A stretch of DNA of 64,000 nt from CAWDMC01 sp963803295. GTDB taxonomy: Bacteria > Acidobacteriota > Terriglobia > UBA7540. Positions 26,763 through 36,405 of the stretch are shown one piece after another (the first letter of the stretch is position 1; the number at the start of each line of letters is the position of its first letter). The DNA is taken from contig CAWDMC010000003.1 of assembly GCA_963803295.1 (NCBI GenBank), positions 214,191 through 278,190 on the forward strand, in the 5' to 3' direction. Both the position numbers and the translations under genes were made by a program. The notes under the pieces are model-generated. The model did not search any database and was not told the DNA's origin. It saw only the letters and a list, made by a program, of their open reading frames with translations.

Positions 26763-29700
26763 TCACACGCCCAGCAGACAGCCGCGCGCCGGCTGGCCCA
26801 TCATCTGGGAAAGCGCAAAGGCATACCACTGAAGCTGTCTCTCGTAGGCCGCCGCCCGCAGTGGCAAGTGAGCGTCGGTCTTGAAATCGACCACCGTCCA
26901 TTCGCCGTTGTCATAAAAGGCAAGATCGAGGATGCCTTCGAACAGCCTGCCATCCTCCGTCTTGAGCATCACCGGCAGCTCGCGATGGCAAGGCCGGGCC
27001 CGGGCGGCGCGGTCAAGTAGGGGATGCGCTAACGCGGCGAGCACGGCCTCGATGGCAGCGGCCTGTTCCTGTGGGGATGGCCCGAGCACGCGGCTGTGCA
27101 CCTCGGCAAGCAGAGCCAACTCTTTGCGGTCGTTCGCCGATATCCCCAATTTCGCCTCGCGCAGCAAAGTATGAACGAGGGTGCCGAAACGCCGGCCCTG
27201 CGGCCTGCCCTCGGGCTTGCGGAGAATATCCGTTTCAATGGCGCCCTTAAAACCAACGGGCGGCTCGGCTGCTTCTGTGGCGATGAAGACCTGGAAACGC
27301 GGGCGCTTGCCTTCGCCGAGCGCCTGCTCGCGCCTGGCGCTCCATTCCTCGTAGGCCCGTTTCCCTTCCTCCGCGACTCCGCCCACGCCACCTTCGGCCA
27401 GAATCTCGGTTTGCCGCACACCGAAGTTCTCCTCAACCTTGAGCGGCAGGACGTTTGTATCCCACCAGACGACGCGATGCGCTCCCTGCTGGGCCCGATG
27501 GAGTCCTGGTTTCACGCGCATCGCGACCCATTGATCATCGGGAATCGAGCTCTCGCCAAACTGCGGACACCCCGGTGCAGTCACAGGCGATCGCCGTGAT
27601 TCTTTGGGCGGGTAGAGCACCTTGTGAAGCGGCGAAAGCCACACCTCGCCCCATCGCTGCGATATATTTTCCCACCCCGCCTGATCCTCCACCACCGGCA
27701 CCACCAGCAGATCCCGCGCCCGTGTCGCCGCCACGTATGCGACTCGAACGCCTTCGGCCCGGTCCCGGACAGCCTCTTCGTCCTCGTGCTCAAGCAGGTC
27801 CCAGGGAGCGCAACCGAGCAGGCGCATGGCGCACAAACGGCGCTGGGAGTCCACAAACATGTCGGGCTGGTACGAATTCAGGTGCGCGCCGATATCGGCC
27901 AGGATCACCACCGGGAACTCCAGGCCCTTGGCGCCATGCACAGTCATAATGCGGATACCTTCCGCGCCCTCCTCGGCCACAGGCGCATCAGCCGATTCGT
28001 CCTTGCTCGCCTGCTCTCGGAGTTCCGCGACAAAACCACGAAAGGAGATGCCGCCGCTCATCTCGAAACTGCGCGCCAGATCGGCCACGCGGTAGACGTT
28101 GGCCAGCACCTGGCTGCCAGCCGGGCGTAAGGCGAATCCGGCGTGGGCTCGAGTCTCTTTGAGCAGGGCGTTCACAGTCTCTACGATGGGACGCCAGTTG
28201 CGCTGCCGGTGGAGTTTCGCGAGCAGGGCGAGAGCTTCGGCGATCGGTTGGAACTCAGAATCCATTGGATCCGGCAGGCGCCGGAACGGGTGCAAAGTCC
28301 CTGACGTCTGCTTGAACCGCAACAGCGCGCCATCGGGAATGGCGAATAGCGAGCCCTTCAGCGCTGCAAATACCGAGAGCTCGTCGTCGGGCCACTCAAT
28401 CGCGGTCAGCGCTGCGCGGAGCGTTTCCACTTCTTCCCGGCTGTGAAACGATCGCGCTCCCACCAGCAGGTGTGGAATATTGCGCAATTCCATCTGCTGC
28501 AGGTACTCGTAGGTCATGTCGGTTCCGCGGGAGGAGAAGCGGCGAAAAAGGACGGCAATGTGCCGAGGCCTGATCTTGATCGAAGCCTGCCTGGGATCGT
28601 CGCAATCGCGCACTTTCCAGCCGCTCTCATCGATCAGCCACTTGATGAAAGCCGCCACCGTGGAAGGGAGACACTCGTTCACCTTCCACTTGTTCACGTC
28701 GCCATTGTCGCCGTACGGTTGAGGCAGGGGCAGGGCCACGATGGAGGGCTGATCGTTGCGTTCGACCGCCACCCGCTCGAGCGCAACATACTCCGGCTGC
28801 CCGGCGGTTTTGTCGCCGGTCATCTCCGGCTGAAAGGCGGCGTTCACAAATTCCTGGATCGGCCGTACGGCGCGGTAGCTTTTTGAGAGCCGCAGAAGGC
28901 GTATACCTTTCCGGGTAAGGGACTCACGCAGGTGCTGGTAAACGATGACGTCAGCCCGGCGGAAACGATAAACCGATTGCTTGGGATCGCCCACCAGAAA
29001 CAGCTTACCGGCCACCGGCATCGCCGCCATCCAATCGGTCTGCTGCGGGTCGTCAGCCGCGAGCAACAGCAGGATCTCGGCTTGCAAAGGATCGGTGTCC
29101 TGAAACTCATCCACGAAGATGTGGGTGAATTCCTGCTGCAGGTAGTGGCGGACCTCGGCGTTCTCTGTCACCAGGTCGCGCACCTTCAGCAACAAATCTA
29201 CAAAGTCGAGTTTGCCACTCTTTCCCTTCACCTCGTCGTAGGCCTCGAGCAGCTCGCGCATTTCCTCGCGCAGCACGATGGCCAGATCGGCATCCGCCTT
29301 CTGCCGGAACTCGGCCAGCGCCAGCACCAGCGCTTCCCGCGCCGCCAGGACGTCCTCACGCTTGACATCTTCTGCGAAAGCTCCGGAACCCTTTCTCATG
29401 GCCTTGCGCAGATCGCCGGATAGCTTTACCAGACGTCCTTCGAGAATATCGTAGTCGCGCTTCCCGAGCGATTCGGCGCGTTCGATCCAAGTGGCAAGAT
29501 CGCGCGCCGGCCTCAGGTCGCGATAAAGATTGTCCGCAGGCCGGCGGCACCTGGCGCTGGTGGCGGCCAAGTCGAGCACAAGCCCGGTAACCCGGTCGAT
29601 TTCACGGTTGCGTTCAAAGGGGTGGGGCGTCCACGCCGCCGGAAAATCGCGCCACTCAATCAGCTTCCAGCCGGCATCGCGCAGTTGATCGAGCGGCGAG

Positions 29701-30260
29701 CGATCGTCCTGGTAATCACGCGCCGCCAGGCGGTTCAGGGAACGACGCAATCCGGGCGGCGCTGCGATCAGTTTCTGCTGGCTCCAGCGGCGAAAGGCTT
29801 GACGATAGAGGCGCGGCGCCTCCACCTCGGAAAGCTCCTCAAAAGCGGGATCGACGCGCGCCTCCACCGGCCGCTCACGCAGGATGTCCGCACAGAAAGA
29901 GTGGATGGTGCCAATCCGCGCCTCTTCCAGGTGTTCGATGGCGCGTTCCAGGTTTTCGACTTCGCTCGCGGCGGTCTCGCTTGACCTCAGCTGATCGAGC
30001 GCCCGATCGAGCTCCTGCCGCAGCCGCAGCTTCAGTTCGCCGGCCGCCTTGCGCGTGAAGGTCACGGCGACAATACTGCGAATGTCTTCGGCTTCGCCGC
30101 AGCGAATCACGGCTACGATGCGATTTACCAGCTCAGTAGTCTTGCCCGTTCCCGCCGCCGCCTCGACGATGAAGCTCTCCTGAAGCGAACCCGAGATAAG
30201 CTTGCGCGCCTCGATATCATCGAGTTCGTTCTTTCTGCGGAATGGTATTACCTTTGCCAT
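26763..30260 (-). CDS. addA: AddA-like UvrD/Rep helicase-nuclease
   Basis: 1165 aa from ATG 30260. Superfamily 1A helicase motifs: Walker A 'VEAAAGTGKTTELVNRI' (residues 32-48), 'VAVTFTRKAAGELKLRL', Walker B 'HIFVDEFQDTDPLQAEIL', 'VGDPKQSVYRFRRAD', 'MTVHGAKGLEFPVVIL'. The C-terminal PD-(D/E)XK nuclease is recognisable by 'EGILDLAFYDNGEWTVVDFKTD'. With AddB it resects double-strand DNA ends and loads RecA. It lies 47 bp after addB, with a hairpin between. The open frame extends to 30320 through the hairpin, but that part is repeat-encoded. No strong ribosome binding site. Confidence 0.9.
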   Translation of the reverse strand: MAKVIPFRRKNELDDIEARKLISGSLQESFIVEAAAGTGKTTELVNRIVAVIRCGEAEDIRSIVAVTFTRKAAGELKLRLRQELDRALDQLRSSETAASEVENLERAIEHLEEARIGTIHSFCADILRERPVEARVDPAFEELSEVEAPRLYRQAFRRWSQQKLIAAPPGLRRSLNRLAARDYQDDRSPLDQLRDAGWKLIEWRDFPAAWTPHPFERNREIDRVTGLVLDLAATSARCRRPADNLYRDLRPARDLATWIERAESLGKRDYDILEGRLVKLSGDLRKAMRKGSGAFAEDVKREDVLAAREALVLALAEFRQKADADLAIVLREEMRELLEAYDEVKGKSGKLDFVDLLLKVRDLVTENAEVRHYLQQEFTHIFVDEFQDTDPLQAEILLLLAADDPQQTDWMAAMPVAGKLFLVGDPKQSVYRFRRADVIVYQHLRESLTRKGIRLLRLSKSYRAVRPIQEFVNAAFQPEMTGDKTAGQPEYVALERVAVERNDQPSIVALPLPQPYGDNGDVNKWKVNECLPSTVAAFIKWLIDESGWKVRDCDDPRQASIKIRPRHIAVLFRRFSSRGTDMTYEYLQQMELRNIPHLLVGARSFHSREEVETLRAALTAIEWPDDELSVFAALKGSLFAIPDGALLRFKQTSGTLHPFRRLPDPMDSEFQPIAEALALLAKLHRQRNWRPIVETVNALLKETRAHAGFALRPAGSQVLANVYRVADLARSFEMSGGISFRGFVAELREQASKDESADAPVAEEGAEGIRIMTVHGAKGLEFPVVILADIGAHLNSYQPDMFVDSQRRLCAMRLLGCAPWDLLEHEDEEAVRDRAEGVRVAYVAATRARDLLVVPVVEDQAGWENISQRWGEVWLSPLHKVLYPPKESRRSPVTAPGCPQFGESSIPDDQWVAMRVKPGLHRAQQGAHRVVWWDTNVLPLKVEENFGVRQTEILAEGGVGGVAEEGKRAYEEWSARREQALGEGKRPRFQVFIATEAAEPPVGFKGAIETDILRKPEGRPQGRRFGTLVHTLLREAKLGISANDRKELALLAEVHSRVLGPSPQEQAAAIEAVLAALAHPLLDRAARARPCHRELPVMLKTEDGRLFEGILDLAFYDNGEWTVVDFKTDAHLPLRAAAYERQLQWYAFALSQMMGQPARGCLLGV

Positions 30261-30270
30261 GGGGACGAAA

Positions 30271-30301
30271 TACCCACGGCACAAAAACCGTGCCGTGGGT
30301 A
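30271..30301. repeat. Perfect 12-bp inverted repeat between addB and addA
   Basis: TACCCACGGCAC (30271-30282) and GTGCCGTGGGTA (30290-30301) pair perfectly around a 7-nt A-rich loop. It occupies most of the 47-bp gap between addB stop and addA start. It could be a dispersed palindromic repeat or an mRNA hairpin between the two cistrons; no T-run follows on the minus strand, so it is not a classical terminator. Confidence 0.85.
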
Positions 30302-30307
30302 CCCTTC

Positions 30308-33300
30308 TTAAGGCTGGCACCTCAACTGATTTAGCTCATCCAGTCGATCCTGCGGTTTGCGCCGAATGCGTATTTCCTCGCGCGGACCGCACACGATCCG
30401 ATACTCGCAGTAACGGCAGGCGCCCTCGCGGGGTGCAGCCGGAAGGAAGCCCTGCTCCATCGCCTTGTCGATGGTCTGCACTACCAACTGCAGCCTGTTG
30501 ATTGATGGCTGGTTCAGGTCGATCACGATCTGCTGGTAGTTTCCACGCTGGGTGCAGTAGTAAAGCACACCGGACTCCACTCTCTTACCCAGCAGCTTCT
30601 GGGCGGCGAGGCCGTAGAGAACAGGCTGCAGGATTTCCCCTTCGCCCACCGAACTGGGCGTCCTCTCGGGCACCTTGCCCGTCTTGTGATCGGTAATTCG
30701 CAGCACGCCGCGCTGGCGATGCTCCTCCACCAGGTCGATGGAGCCGCGCACGGTGAGGCCCTCAAGACCCTCAAGAATCGGCACCGGCTGCGCGCTGCTC
30801 TCGGGATCTCGCTCCGTATCGCGCGCAGGGCCTGGCGGCAATCCGAAAGCGTATTCATAGTGGATTGGTTTCCACTCCGCGTGGATCGAGGGCAATTGCT
30901 TGACCCACCCGCGCAGATCTGTCCGAATGTCCTCGAGTTCGCTCCTCCATATAGGCGGAATGGCGGGCGCCAATTTTTCTTCCCAGCGCAACGCCACGCG
31001 GTCCAGAATGCGATCGGCGATATCCATCACCAGCGGCAGCTCGGCTTCATCAACCGGAAGCAAGCTGACCCGGTTGAGATCGCGAAAAATCTCGAACTGC
31101 ACCTCATGAAACATCCCGCCGCGGGTGAGTGGATCCATCTTCTCGATTGGAAACGGCTCCTCCCTTTCTTCGAGATCATGGATAGCGTAGAGGAGGAACC
31201 GATAGGGACAGGCCGCGAACTGCTGCAAAGCGGAGGCCGAGTAGCTGCGCATCGACATTCGCTGGTTGGCGAGCGCCTGGACTGTCACGGCGTCGGCACT
31301 AACCAGGCCGTCTGCCGGGGTCCACTCCGTCTTTCGCCAGCGGGCCGCACGTGTCCGCAAGGAGCGGGCCAAGCACTCATTCAGGTCCAACAGGTAGCGA
31401 GCAGCCCCCCAGGCTTCCTTTCTCGGTCTGCGGACGAGGCGCTCCAGTACGGCAAGGTCATGCTCGGCGTTGTCGATGGCGTGCTCCGGATCTCGCGGGG
31501 CGGGCCAACCCAACATCGCGCCGGAAGATTCGGCAAAGCGCTTCTTGATCTCGCCCAGACTCGGCAAGGAACCCTCCGCCGCCCGCAACACCTCAAGAGC
31601 ATAGAAAGAGGGAACGCGCTCACGACCCTGCATGAGGTCCATGCGGGGATAAGAGACGCAGAACTGCTCAGCGGCCGCGCCCGCGGCAGCTTCCATCAGG
31701 AGCCGCTCGCGCAAGCGGCGCTGATCCTGGGTACCGAGTGCAGTCCCAAGCTGATAGTTCAGCTTTCGCCGATGTTCGTCGAGCAGGAGCGGATCCTCAG
31801 TAGGCTTACGCGGGAATACCCCTTCGGCGAGGCCGGGAACGAATACCATTTCAAACGAGCGGCCGGCAGCTTCCTCGATGCTCCCGACGAACACGCATCC
31901 CCAGCGCCGGGATGACGGCTTCTCGCGCAGCAAGCGGAGACGCTCTGCCAGCACTTGGCGGATCTCGGGCAGTTCGGCGGGGCCGACTTCGTCCATCGGC
32001 TCGAGCTCGCTCAGCATTTCAAGGAGCGGCGCCGGATCACGAAGCGTCTTCTCAGCCAGCCTGCGGAGATGGACCAGCCACTCGCCCCAACTTGCTGCCC
32101 GCGGCAGGGAAGCGAGCAACTCAATGACCGGCAGAGCAAACCGCTTGAGATCATCCAAACGTTCGTGTTGTTTCCGCAGGTAGGTGCGCCGCGAGTCTTC
32201 GTCAGGCGACAATTCCCTCAGGCGCACTTCGAATTGATAGCGCAGTCCGTCAAGACGCCTCGCCCAGCGGTCTTTGCCCCCGATCACCGCGGCGTCGATC
32301 AACAATTCCTCCCATGCGAACGGAGTTCGGAGAGTGCCCTCGATAACAGGGGATTGGTCGGTGGCTGCTGAAGGTTCAACGGCACCCCCGCCGGTCTCTT
32401 CGTCCTCAACATCACGCAAGGCGCCACCGCTACCCGGATTCTGCGCCTCGTCGCGCGATCCCACCCACACACCGGCGGCGTCTGGGGGCTCACCGGAGGG
32501 TTTTAGCCGGGGTACCTGGCCGAGCGAGAGATACTCGGCGAAGCGGGTGGCGGAGAGTCCCTCGGCCGCACAATCGAGCAGCGCCAGGAATGCCCGTCCG
32601 GCAGGGTTGGGGCGGATCACACCCTCGGTTGAATAGACGGGAATTCCCGCCCGGCCGAGAGCGTCCTCCACTAAAGGCAAATACACCTCGGGATTGCGCA
32701 GCAGAATGGTGATCGCATCAAAAGGAATTCCCTGCCCGGCGGCGAATCGGATGCGCCGAGCGATCTCCACACACTCAGGTCCTTCGCCCGCCGCCGAAAA
32801 GAACCCCACCGAAGCGTCGAGCTTCCGCCGAGGTGGAGGCGTGGTCCGGAAAATGTGGCGCCGAAGGTGATTGAGAGACCGGTCCACAACGGGCATGGAA
32901 GGCCGGGAAGCATCATCGGCTTCTCCATTTTGGGGGAGTCCCAGGATCAACTTGAGGGCCGTGATGCTGTCCGTATCGGCTTCGAGTGCGGTGGCAACTA
33001 CCCGTGGCGAAGATTGGACCAAGGCAGAGACCAAGGAGCGCTCCGCCGCCGAATTGAGCGAAAGATCGATTATGAAGAGTGGAAGCCCCACGAGTCGATG
33101 ACCGCTGTCACGCGCGCACTCGGTCGAAAGGCGCAGGAGCACAGCCAAGTCAGCCAGGGCTCGACTTTCGAGTTCACCTTCGTAGGCCGCCAGCAGACGG
33201 GCGAGATCCGGCCCGGGAGCGCCGGCGGCGCTCAGCCCCTCCGGCCGGACGCCCTCCAGGCGCAGTTCGCGGAGGGTGGCGGCAAGAGCTCGCGGGAAGC

Positions 33301-33649
33301 CCGGTGTTCCGGCGACGGGATCGAAATACTCCAGACGGCTTTCCCGGCGGCAGTGGAACACACTGCGTGCTGCCAGCGCCTCCATACCTAAACGGCTGAG
33401 CGGCGCGAGCTTAAGTCGAGCCATCGATCCCGTGGAGAGCATTCCGGCAAGCTGAATCAGCGTCATGCGATGGACGCCGTGAACGGAACCTCGGCGCTCG
33501 GCCACTGCCCGCACAAAATCATCCGCGGCGCCGTAGGTAGGTCCGACCACGAGGACCTCCGAGGTCCCGATGAGCTGGGCGAGCCTGCTACGCGCCTGGT
33601 CTAAGCGATGCTGATTCGAAGAAGAGATGAAGAGTTGATGGCAAACCAC
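30308..33649 (-). CDS. addB: AddB-like subunit with PD-(D/E)XK nuclease and Cys cluster
   Basis: 1113 aa. The N-terminal part is a degenerate helicase (LVVGPTYGAADDFVRAVAE, 'ITILLRNPEVYLPLVEDAL'), as in AddB/RecC-like proteins. The C-terminus has the nuclease motif 'RGSIDLVEEHRQRGVLRITD' followed by 'HKTGK', then cysteines C-x2-C-x5-C in 'CRYCEYRIVCG', which fits the iron-sulfur staple of AddB. Partner of AddA downstream in double-strand break processing. The start is GTG 33649 with a weak ribosome binding site. The N-terminal ATPase site looks inactive. Confidence 0.87.
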   Translation of the reverse strand: MVCHQLFISSSNQHRLDQARSRLAQLIGTSEVLVVGPTYGAADDFVRAVAERRGSVHGVHRMTLIQLAGMLSTGSMARLKLAPLSRLGMEALAARSVFHCRRESRLEYFDPVAGTPGFPRALAATLRELRLEGVRPEGLSAAGAPGPDLARLLAAYEGELESRALADLAVLLRLSTECARDSGHRLVGLPLFIIDLSLNSAAERSLVSALVQSSPRVVATALEADTDSITALKLILGLPQNGEADDASRPSMPVVDRSLNHLRRHIFRTTPPPRRKLDASVGFFSAAGEGPECVEIARRIRFAAGQGIPFDAITILLRNPEVYLPLVEDALGRAGIPVYSTEGVIRPNPAGRAFLALLDCAAEGLSATRFAEYLSLGQVPRLKPSGEPPDAAGVWVGSRDEAQNPGSGGALRDVEDEETGGGAVEPSAATDQSPVIEGTLRTPFAWEELLIDAAVIGGKDRWARRLDGLRYQFEVRLRELSPDEDSRRTYLRKQHERLDDLKRFALPVIELLASLPRAASWGEWLVHLRRLAEKTLRDPAPLLEMLSELEPMDEVGPAELPEIRQVLAERLRLLREKPSSRRWGCVFVGSIEEAAGRSFEMVFVPGLAEGVFPRKPTEDPLLLDEHRRKLNYQLGTALGTQDQRRLRERLLMEAAAGAAAEQFCVSYPRMDLMQGRERVPSFYALEVLRAAEGSLPSLGEIKKRFAESSGAMLGWPAPRDPEHAIDNAEHDLAVLERLVRRPRKEAWGAARYLLDLNECLARSLRTRAARWRKTEWTPADGLVSADAVTVQALANQRMSMRSYSASALQQFAACPYRFLLYAIHDLEEREEPFPIEKMDPLTRGGMFHEVQFEIFRDLNRVSLLPVDEAELPLVMDIADRILDRVALRWEEKLAPAIPPIWRSELEDIRTDLRGWVKQLPSIHAEWKPIHYEYAFGLPPGPARDTERDPESSAQPVPILEGLEGLTVRGSIDLVEEHRQRGVLRITDHKTGKVPERTPSSVGEGEILQPVLYGLAAQKLLGKRVESGVLYYCTQRGNYQQIVIDLNQPSINRLQLVVQTIDKAMEQGFLPAAPREGACRYCEYRIVCGPREEIRIRRKPQDRLDELNQLRCQP

Positions 33650-33895
33650 TATTAACCCTAGCAGACCGGTCCAATTCGAGGTTACTGGAAATGCTCCCTT
33701 GTTCTGAATCCGTCACCTAGACTGATTCTACCTGCGCTCAAGCGGGGTTGTCACCTGCGTCCCAAAACGCTCAGTAAGGACGAAGAACATCCTTGTCCGG
33801 GATGCCGTTGGCCAGCACGAGAAATATCTAGCCCGCGAATTCGCACGGCCTCCGACAGCTTGTGTTAACATAAGCCTTTCGAGGAGGTTCCTGCC

Positions 33896-35576
33896 ATCTC
33901 ATCTGCTAACTCTTCTACCAAACTTAGAGCTATTCCCCTCGGCGGCCTAGGCGAATTCGGCATGAATATGACGGTTTTCGAGTGCGGCGACCACCTGATC
34001 GTGGTGGACGCCGGTGTCATGTTTCCCGACGCCGAATTACTGGGTGTGGATATCGTTATTCCCGATATTACCTATCTGCGCGAGAATCAGAGCCGGATTC
34101 GCGCCATCATTCTGACTCACGGCCATGAGGATCACATTGGCGCCCTGCCTTACGTGCTGGATGAGATCGACGCGCCCGTCTACGGATCGCCCTTCACTTT
34201 GGCGCTGGTGCGCTCGAAACTGGCCGAGCACGGGATGGAGGGTCTGATCGACCTGCGCGAAATGCATCCCGGAAGGCCCTTCGACGTCGGTCCCTTCAAA
34301 GTGGAATTCATCCACATGACCCACAGTATTATTCAATCGGGAGCGCTGGCGCTGACCACGCCGCTCGGCACAATTTTGCATACGGGCGATTTCAAATTCG
34401 ATCCGACGCCCACCGATAAGCTGCCGAGCGATCTTCACACCCTCGCTGAATACGGCAAGCGCGGCGTGCTGGCCCTGTTTGCCGATTCCACTAATGCCGA
34501 GCGGCCCGGCGTCACGCCTTCCGAGCGTGGGGTAAGCGAGCGCTTTGCCGAAATCATGGCGGAGGCCAACCACCGGGTTCTGATTTCCTGTTTTTCCACT
34601 TCCATGCATCGCCTGCAGATCATCGCCGATCTCGCCCACGAGTACGGCAGGCGTCTCTGCTTTGTGGGACGCAGTATGTTCCGGAACTCTGAGATCGCCA
34701 TGGAAATGGGCCTGCTGCGCATTCCCGACGGCGTGCTGATGCAGCCCCAGGATATTAAGAAGCTCCCGCCCCGGCAGGTAGCGGCGGTACTGGCCGGCAG
34801 CCAGGGCGAGCCGATGTCGGCGCTCTCGCGGGTGGCGGTGAACAATCACCGCTGGATTAATGTCGAGCCGGACGACGAGGTGGTGATCTCAGCTCGCATC
34901 ATTCCCGGCAACGAGAAGTCGATTTTTCGCATGATCGATCACCTCTACCGGCGCGGGGCCCGCGTCCACTATCACGATGGCAGCCAGCCGCCGGTTCACG
35001 TCTCCGGTCACGGAAGTTCTGAAGAATTGAAGCTGATGCTCAATCTCATCCGGCCGAAGTATTTCGTGCCCATCCATGGCGAGTACCGGCAGCTTCATCG
35101 CCATATGGAACTGGCGCAGCAGGTCGCCGCGGTCGAGAAAGAAAGTTTTCTGCTCGACACCGGCGACGTTATCGAATTCGATGAGCACGGGGCGCGGCGT
35201 GCCGGGCACGTCCCGGTGGGACGCGTGTACATTGACGTGGGCACACTCGACGAGGTCGGCGACGTTATCCTGAAAGAGCGCCGTCACATCTCCGAAGGCG
35301 GCATCGTCATCCCCATTCTTGCGGTCAACGAGCCATACCGGCAAACTCCAGAACCCCCCCGAGATCGTCTCGCGCGGCTTCGTTCCGATGGACGAAGCCA
35401 CGGACCTTGTGGAAAGCGCCCGCCAAGTCGTGCTTCGCACTGTCGAGAAATCCACCAGCGAAGAAGTCGGCGACTGGGGCTTGATCAAGGAGAAGATCCG
35501 GTCTGCCCTGCGCAAGCACTTTGACCAGGAGACCGGCAAACGTCCCATGATCCTGCCGGTCGTGCTGGAAGTGTAG
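33896..35576 (+). CDS. rnj: Ribonuclease J, apparent ATC start and 1-nt frameshift
   Basis: Metallo-beta-lactamase/beta-CASP ribonuclease for mRNA decay and rRNA processing. Motifs: 'ILTHGHEDHIGALPY', 'LHTGDFKFDPTP', 'ADSTNAERPG', 'HVSGHGSSEELKLML', 'PIHGEYRQL'. The conserved N-terminus (KLRAIPLGGLGEFGMNMTVF) is encoded from 33896, where the only possible start is ATC, placed 8 nt after a perfect AGGAGG; an in-frame stop is at 33866 and the first ATG is 33962. Near 35334 the frame shifts: dropping one C gives AVNEHTGKLQNPPEIVSR and the normal end 'GKRPMILPVVLEV' at 35576. Without that, translation ends at 35524 with an alien tail. An assembly error is likely for the frameshift. Confidence 0.88.
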
Positions 35577-35611
35577 TTCTTCGGTTTTTGGTGGAGGCGG
35601 GAGAACCAACG

Positions 35612-35640
35612 TTGACATATTTATGTCACAGCAGTATGAT
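35612..35640 (+). promoter_or_regulatory. Consensus sigma-70 promoter with operator-like repeat, vapBC
   Basis: TTGACA (35612-35617), 17 nt, TATGAT (35635-35640). An inverted repeat TGACATA-TT-TATGTCA (35613-35628) overlaps the -35, and a third half-site ATGTCA is at 35644-35649. The start codon of the antitoxin at 35649 is only 8 nt beyond the -10, so the mRNA should be leaderless or nearly so. The repeat is a good candidate for VapB(C) autorepression. Confidence 0.75.
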
Positions 35641-35648
35641 TTGATGTC

Positions 35649-35909
35649 ATGAGAACCACTGTACGGCTTCAGAACGAATTGCTTGTCCAGGCAAAGAAAG
35701 CCGCCGCGGAGACGGGAAGATCGCTTACCGCGGTTATTGAGGATGCCCTTCGGGAGGCCCTGGCACGTCGCAGGCGTCCGGTGGGGCGCTCGAAGGTGAC
35801 GTTTACCACCTTCCGCGGTAACGGACCACGGGCCGGGGTTGACCTCGACGATACCGCTACACTTCTCGAGTTGATGGACCGGCCGGAGAGGCCCGATGGT
35901 GCTTCCTGA
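35649..35909 (+). CDS. vapB: VapB-type ribbon-helix-helix antitoxin
   Basis: 86 aa. The N-terminal 45 residues 'RTTVRLQNELLVQAKKAAAE' and 'TGRSLTAVIEDALREAL' form a ribbon-helix-helix DNA-binding fold. The C-terminal part (about 55-86) should wrap the toxin. It precedes and overlaps the PIN toxin gene by 14 bp. There is no Shine-Dalgarno sequence, in agreement with the leaderless promoter geometry. Confidence 0.85.
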   Translation: MRTTVRLQNELLVQAKKAAAETGRSLTAVIEDALREALARRRRPVGRSKVTFTTFRGNGPRAGVDLDDTATLLELMDRPERPDGAS

Positions 35910-36324
35910 CGTCAATGTCCTCGTCTACGTGCATCGCGAGGATGCCCCTGGACACGGGCCCTGCCTGCGCTGGCTTCAGGAGCTGGTTGGCTCCGACCAG
36001 GCGTTTGGCGTCTCCGAGCTAGTGCTGGCTGGCTTCCTGAGAATCGTCACTCATCCCGGCATTTTCGATCCGCCCAGCTCGTTCGAAGTTGCCCAGCGCT
36101 TCACCGAGGAGCTGCGAGGCCAGCCCAACTGCGTTCTCATCGAGCCCGGTGCGCGCCACTGGGACATCTTTGTGCGGCTCTGCCGGGCGGTCAATGCGAA
36201 AGGCAACCTGGTCCCCGACGCCTATTTTGCGGCCTTGGCGATCGAAACCGGAAGCGAGTGGATCACTACGGATCGCGACTACAGCCGGTTTCCCGGGCTG
36301 ACTTGGCGGCACCCGCTTCACTGA
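35896..36324 (+). CDS. vapC: VapC-type PIN-domain ribonuclease toxin
   Basis: 142 aa PIN domain. Acidic metal ligands: D5 in 'LPDVNVLVYVHR', E in 'VSELVLAGFLRI', D in 'LVPDAYFAALAIE', and D in 'ITTDRDYSRFPGL'. PIN toxins cut tRNA or rRNA when the antitoxin is lost. The overlap with vapB indicates one operon. All catalytic acids are present, so the toxin looks functional. Confidence 0.9.
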   Translation: MVLPDVNVLVYVHREDAPGHGPCLRWLQELVGSDQAFGVSELVLAGFLRIVTHPGIFDPPSSFEVAQRFTEELRGQPNCVLIEPGARHWDIFVRLCRAVNAKGNLVPDAYFAALAIETGSEWITTDRDYSRFPGLTWRHPLH

Positions 36325-36405
36325 CCTGCAAGCCAAGATCGCTTACGATCTCAACTAAGCTGCCCCAGGATGCTGCCGGCAGTCTTGAGGGAAGACGTCT
36401 GACCT

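Noticed and set aside
30686..31915. 409-codon plus-strand frame
   Set aside because: Antisense to addB, which has clear nuclease and Cys motifs. High GC produces long empty frames.
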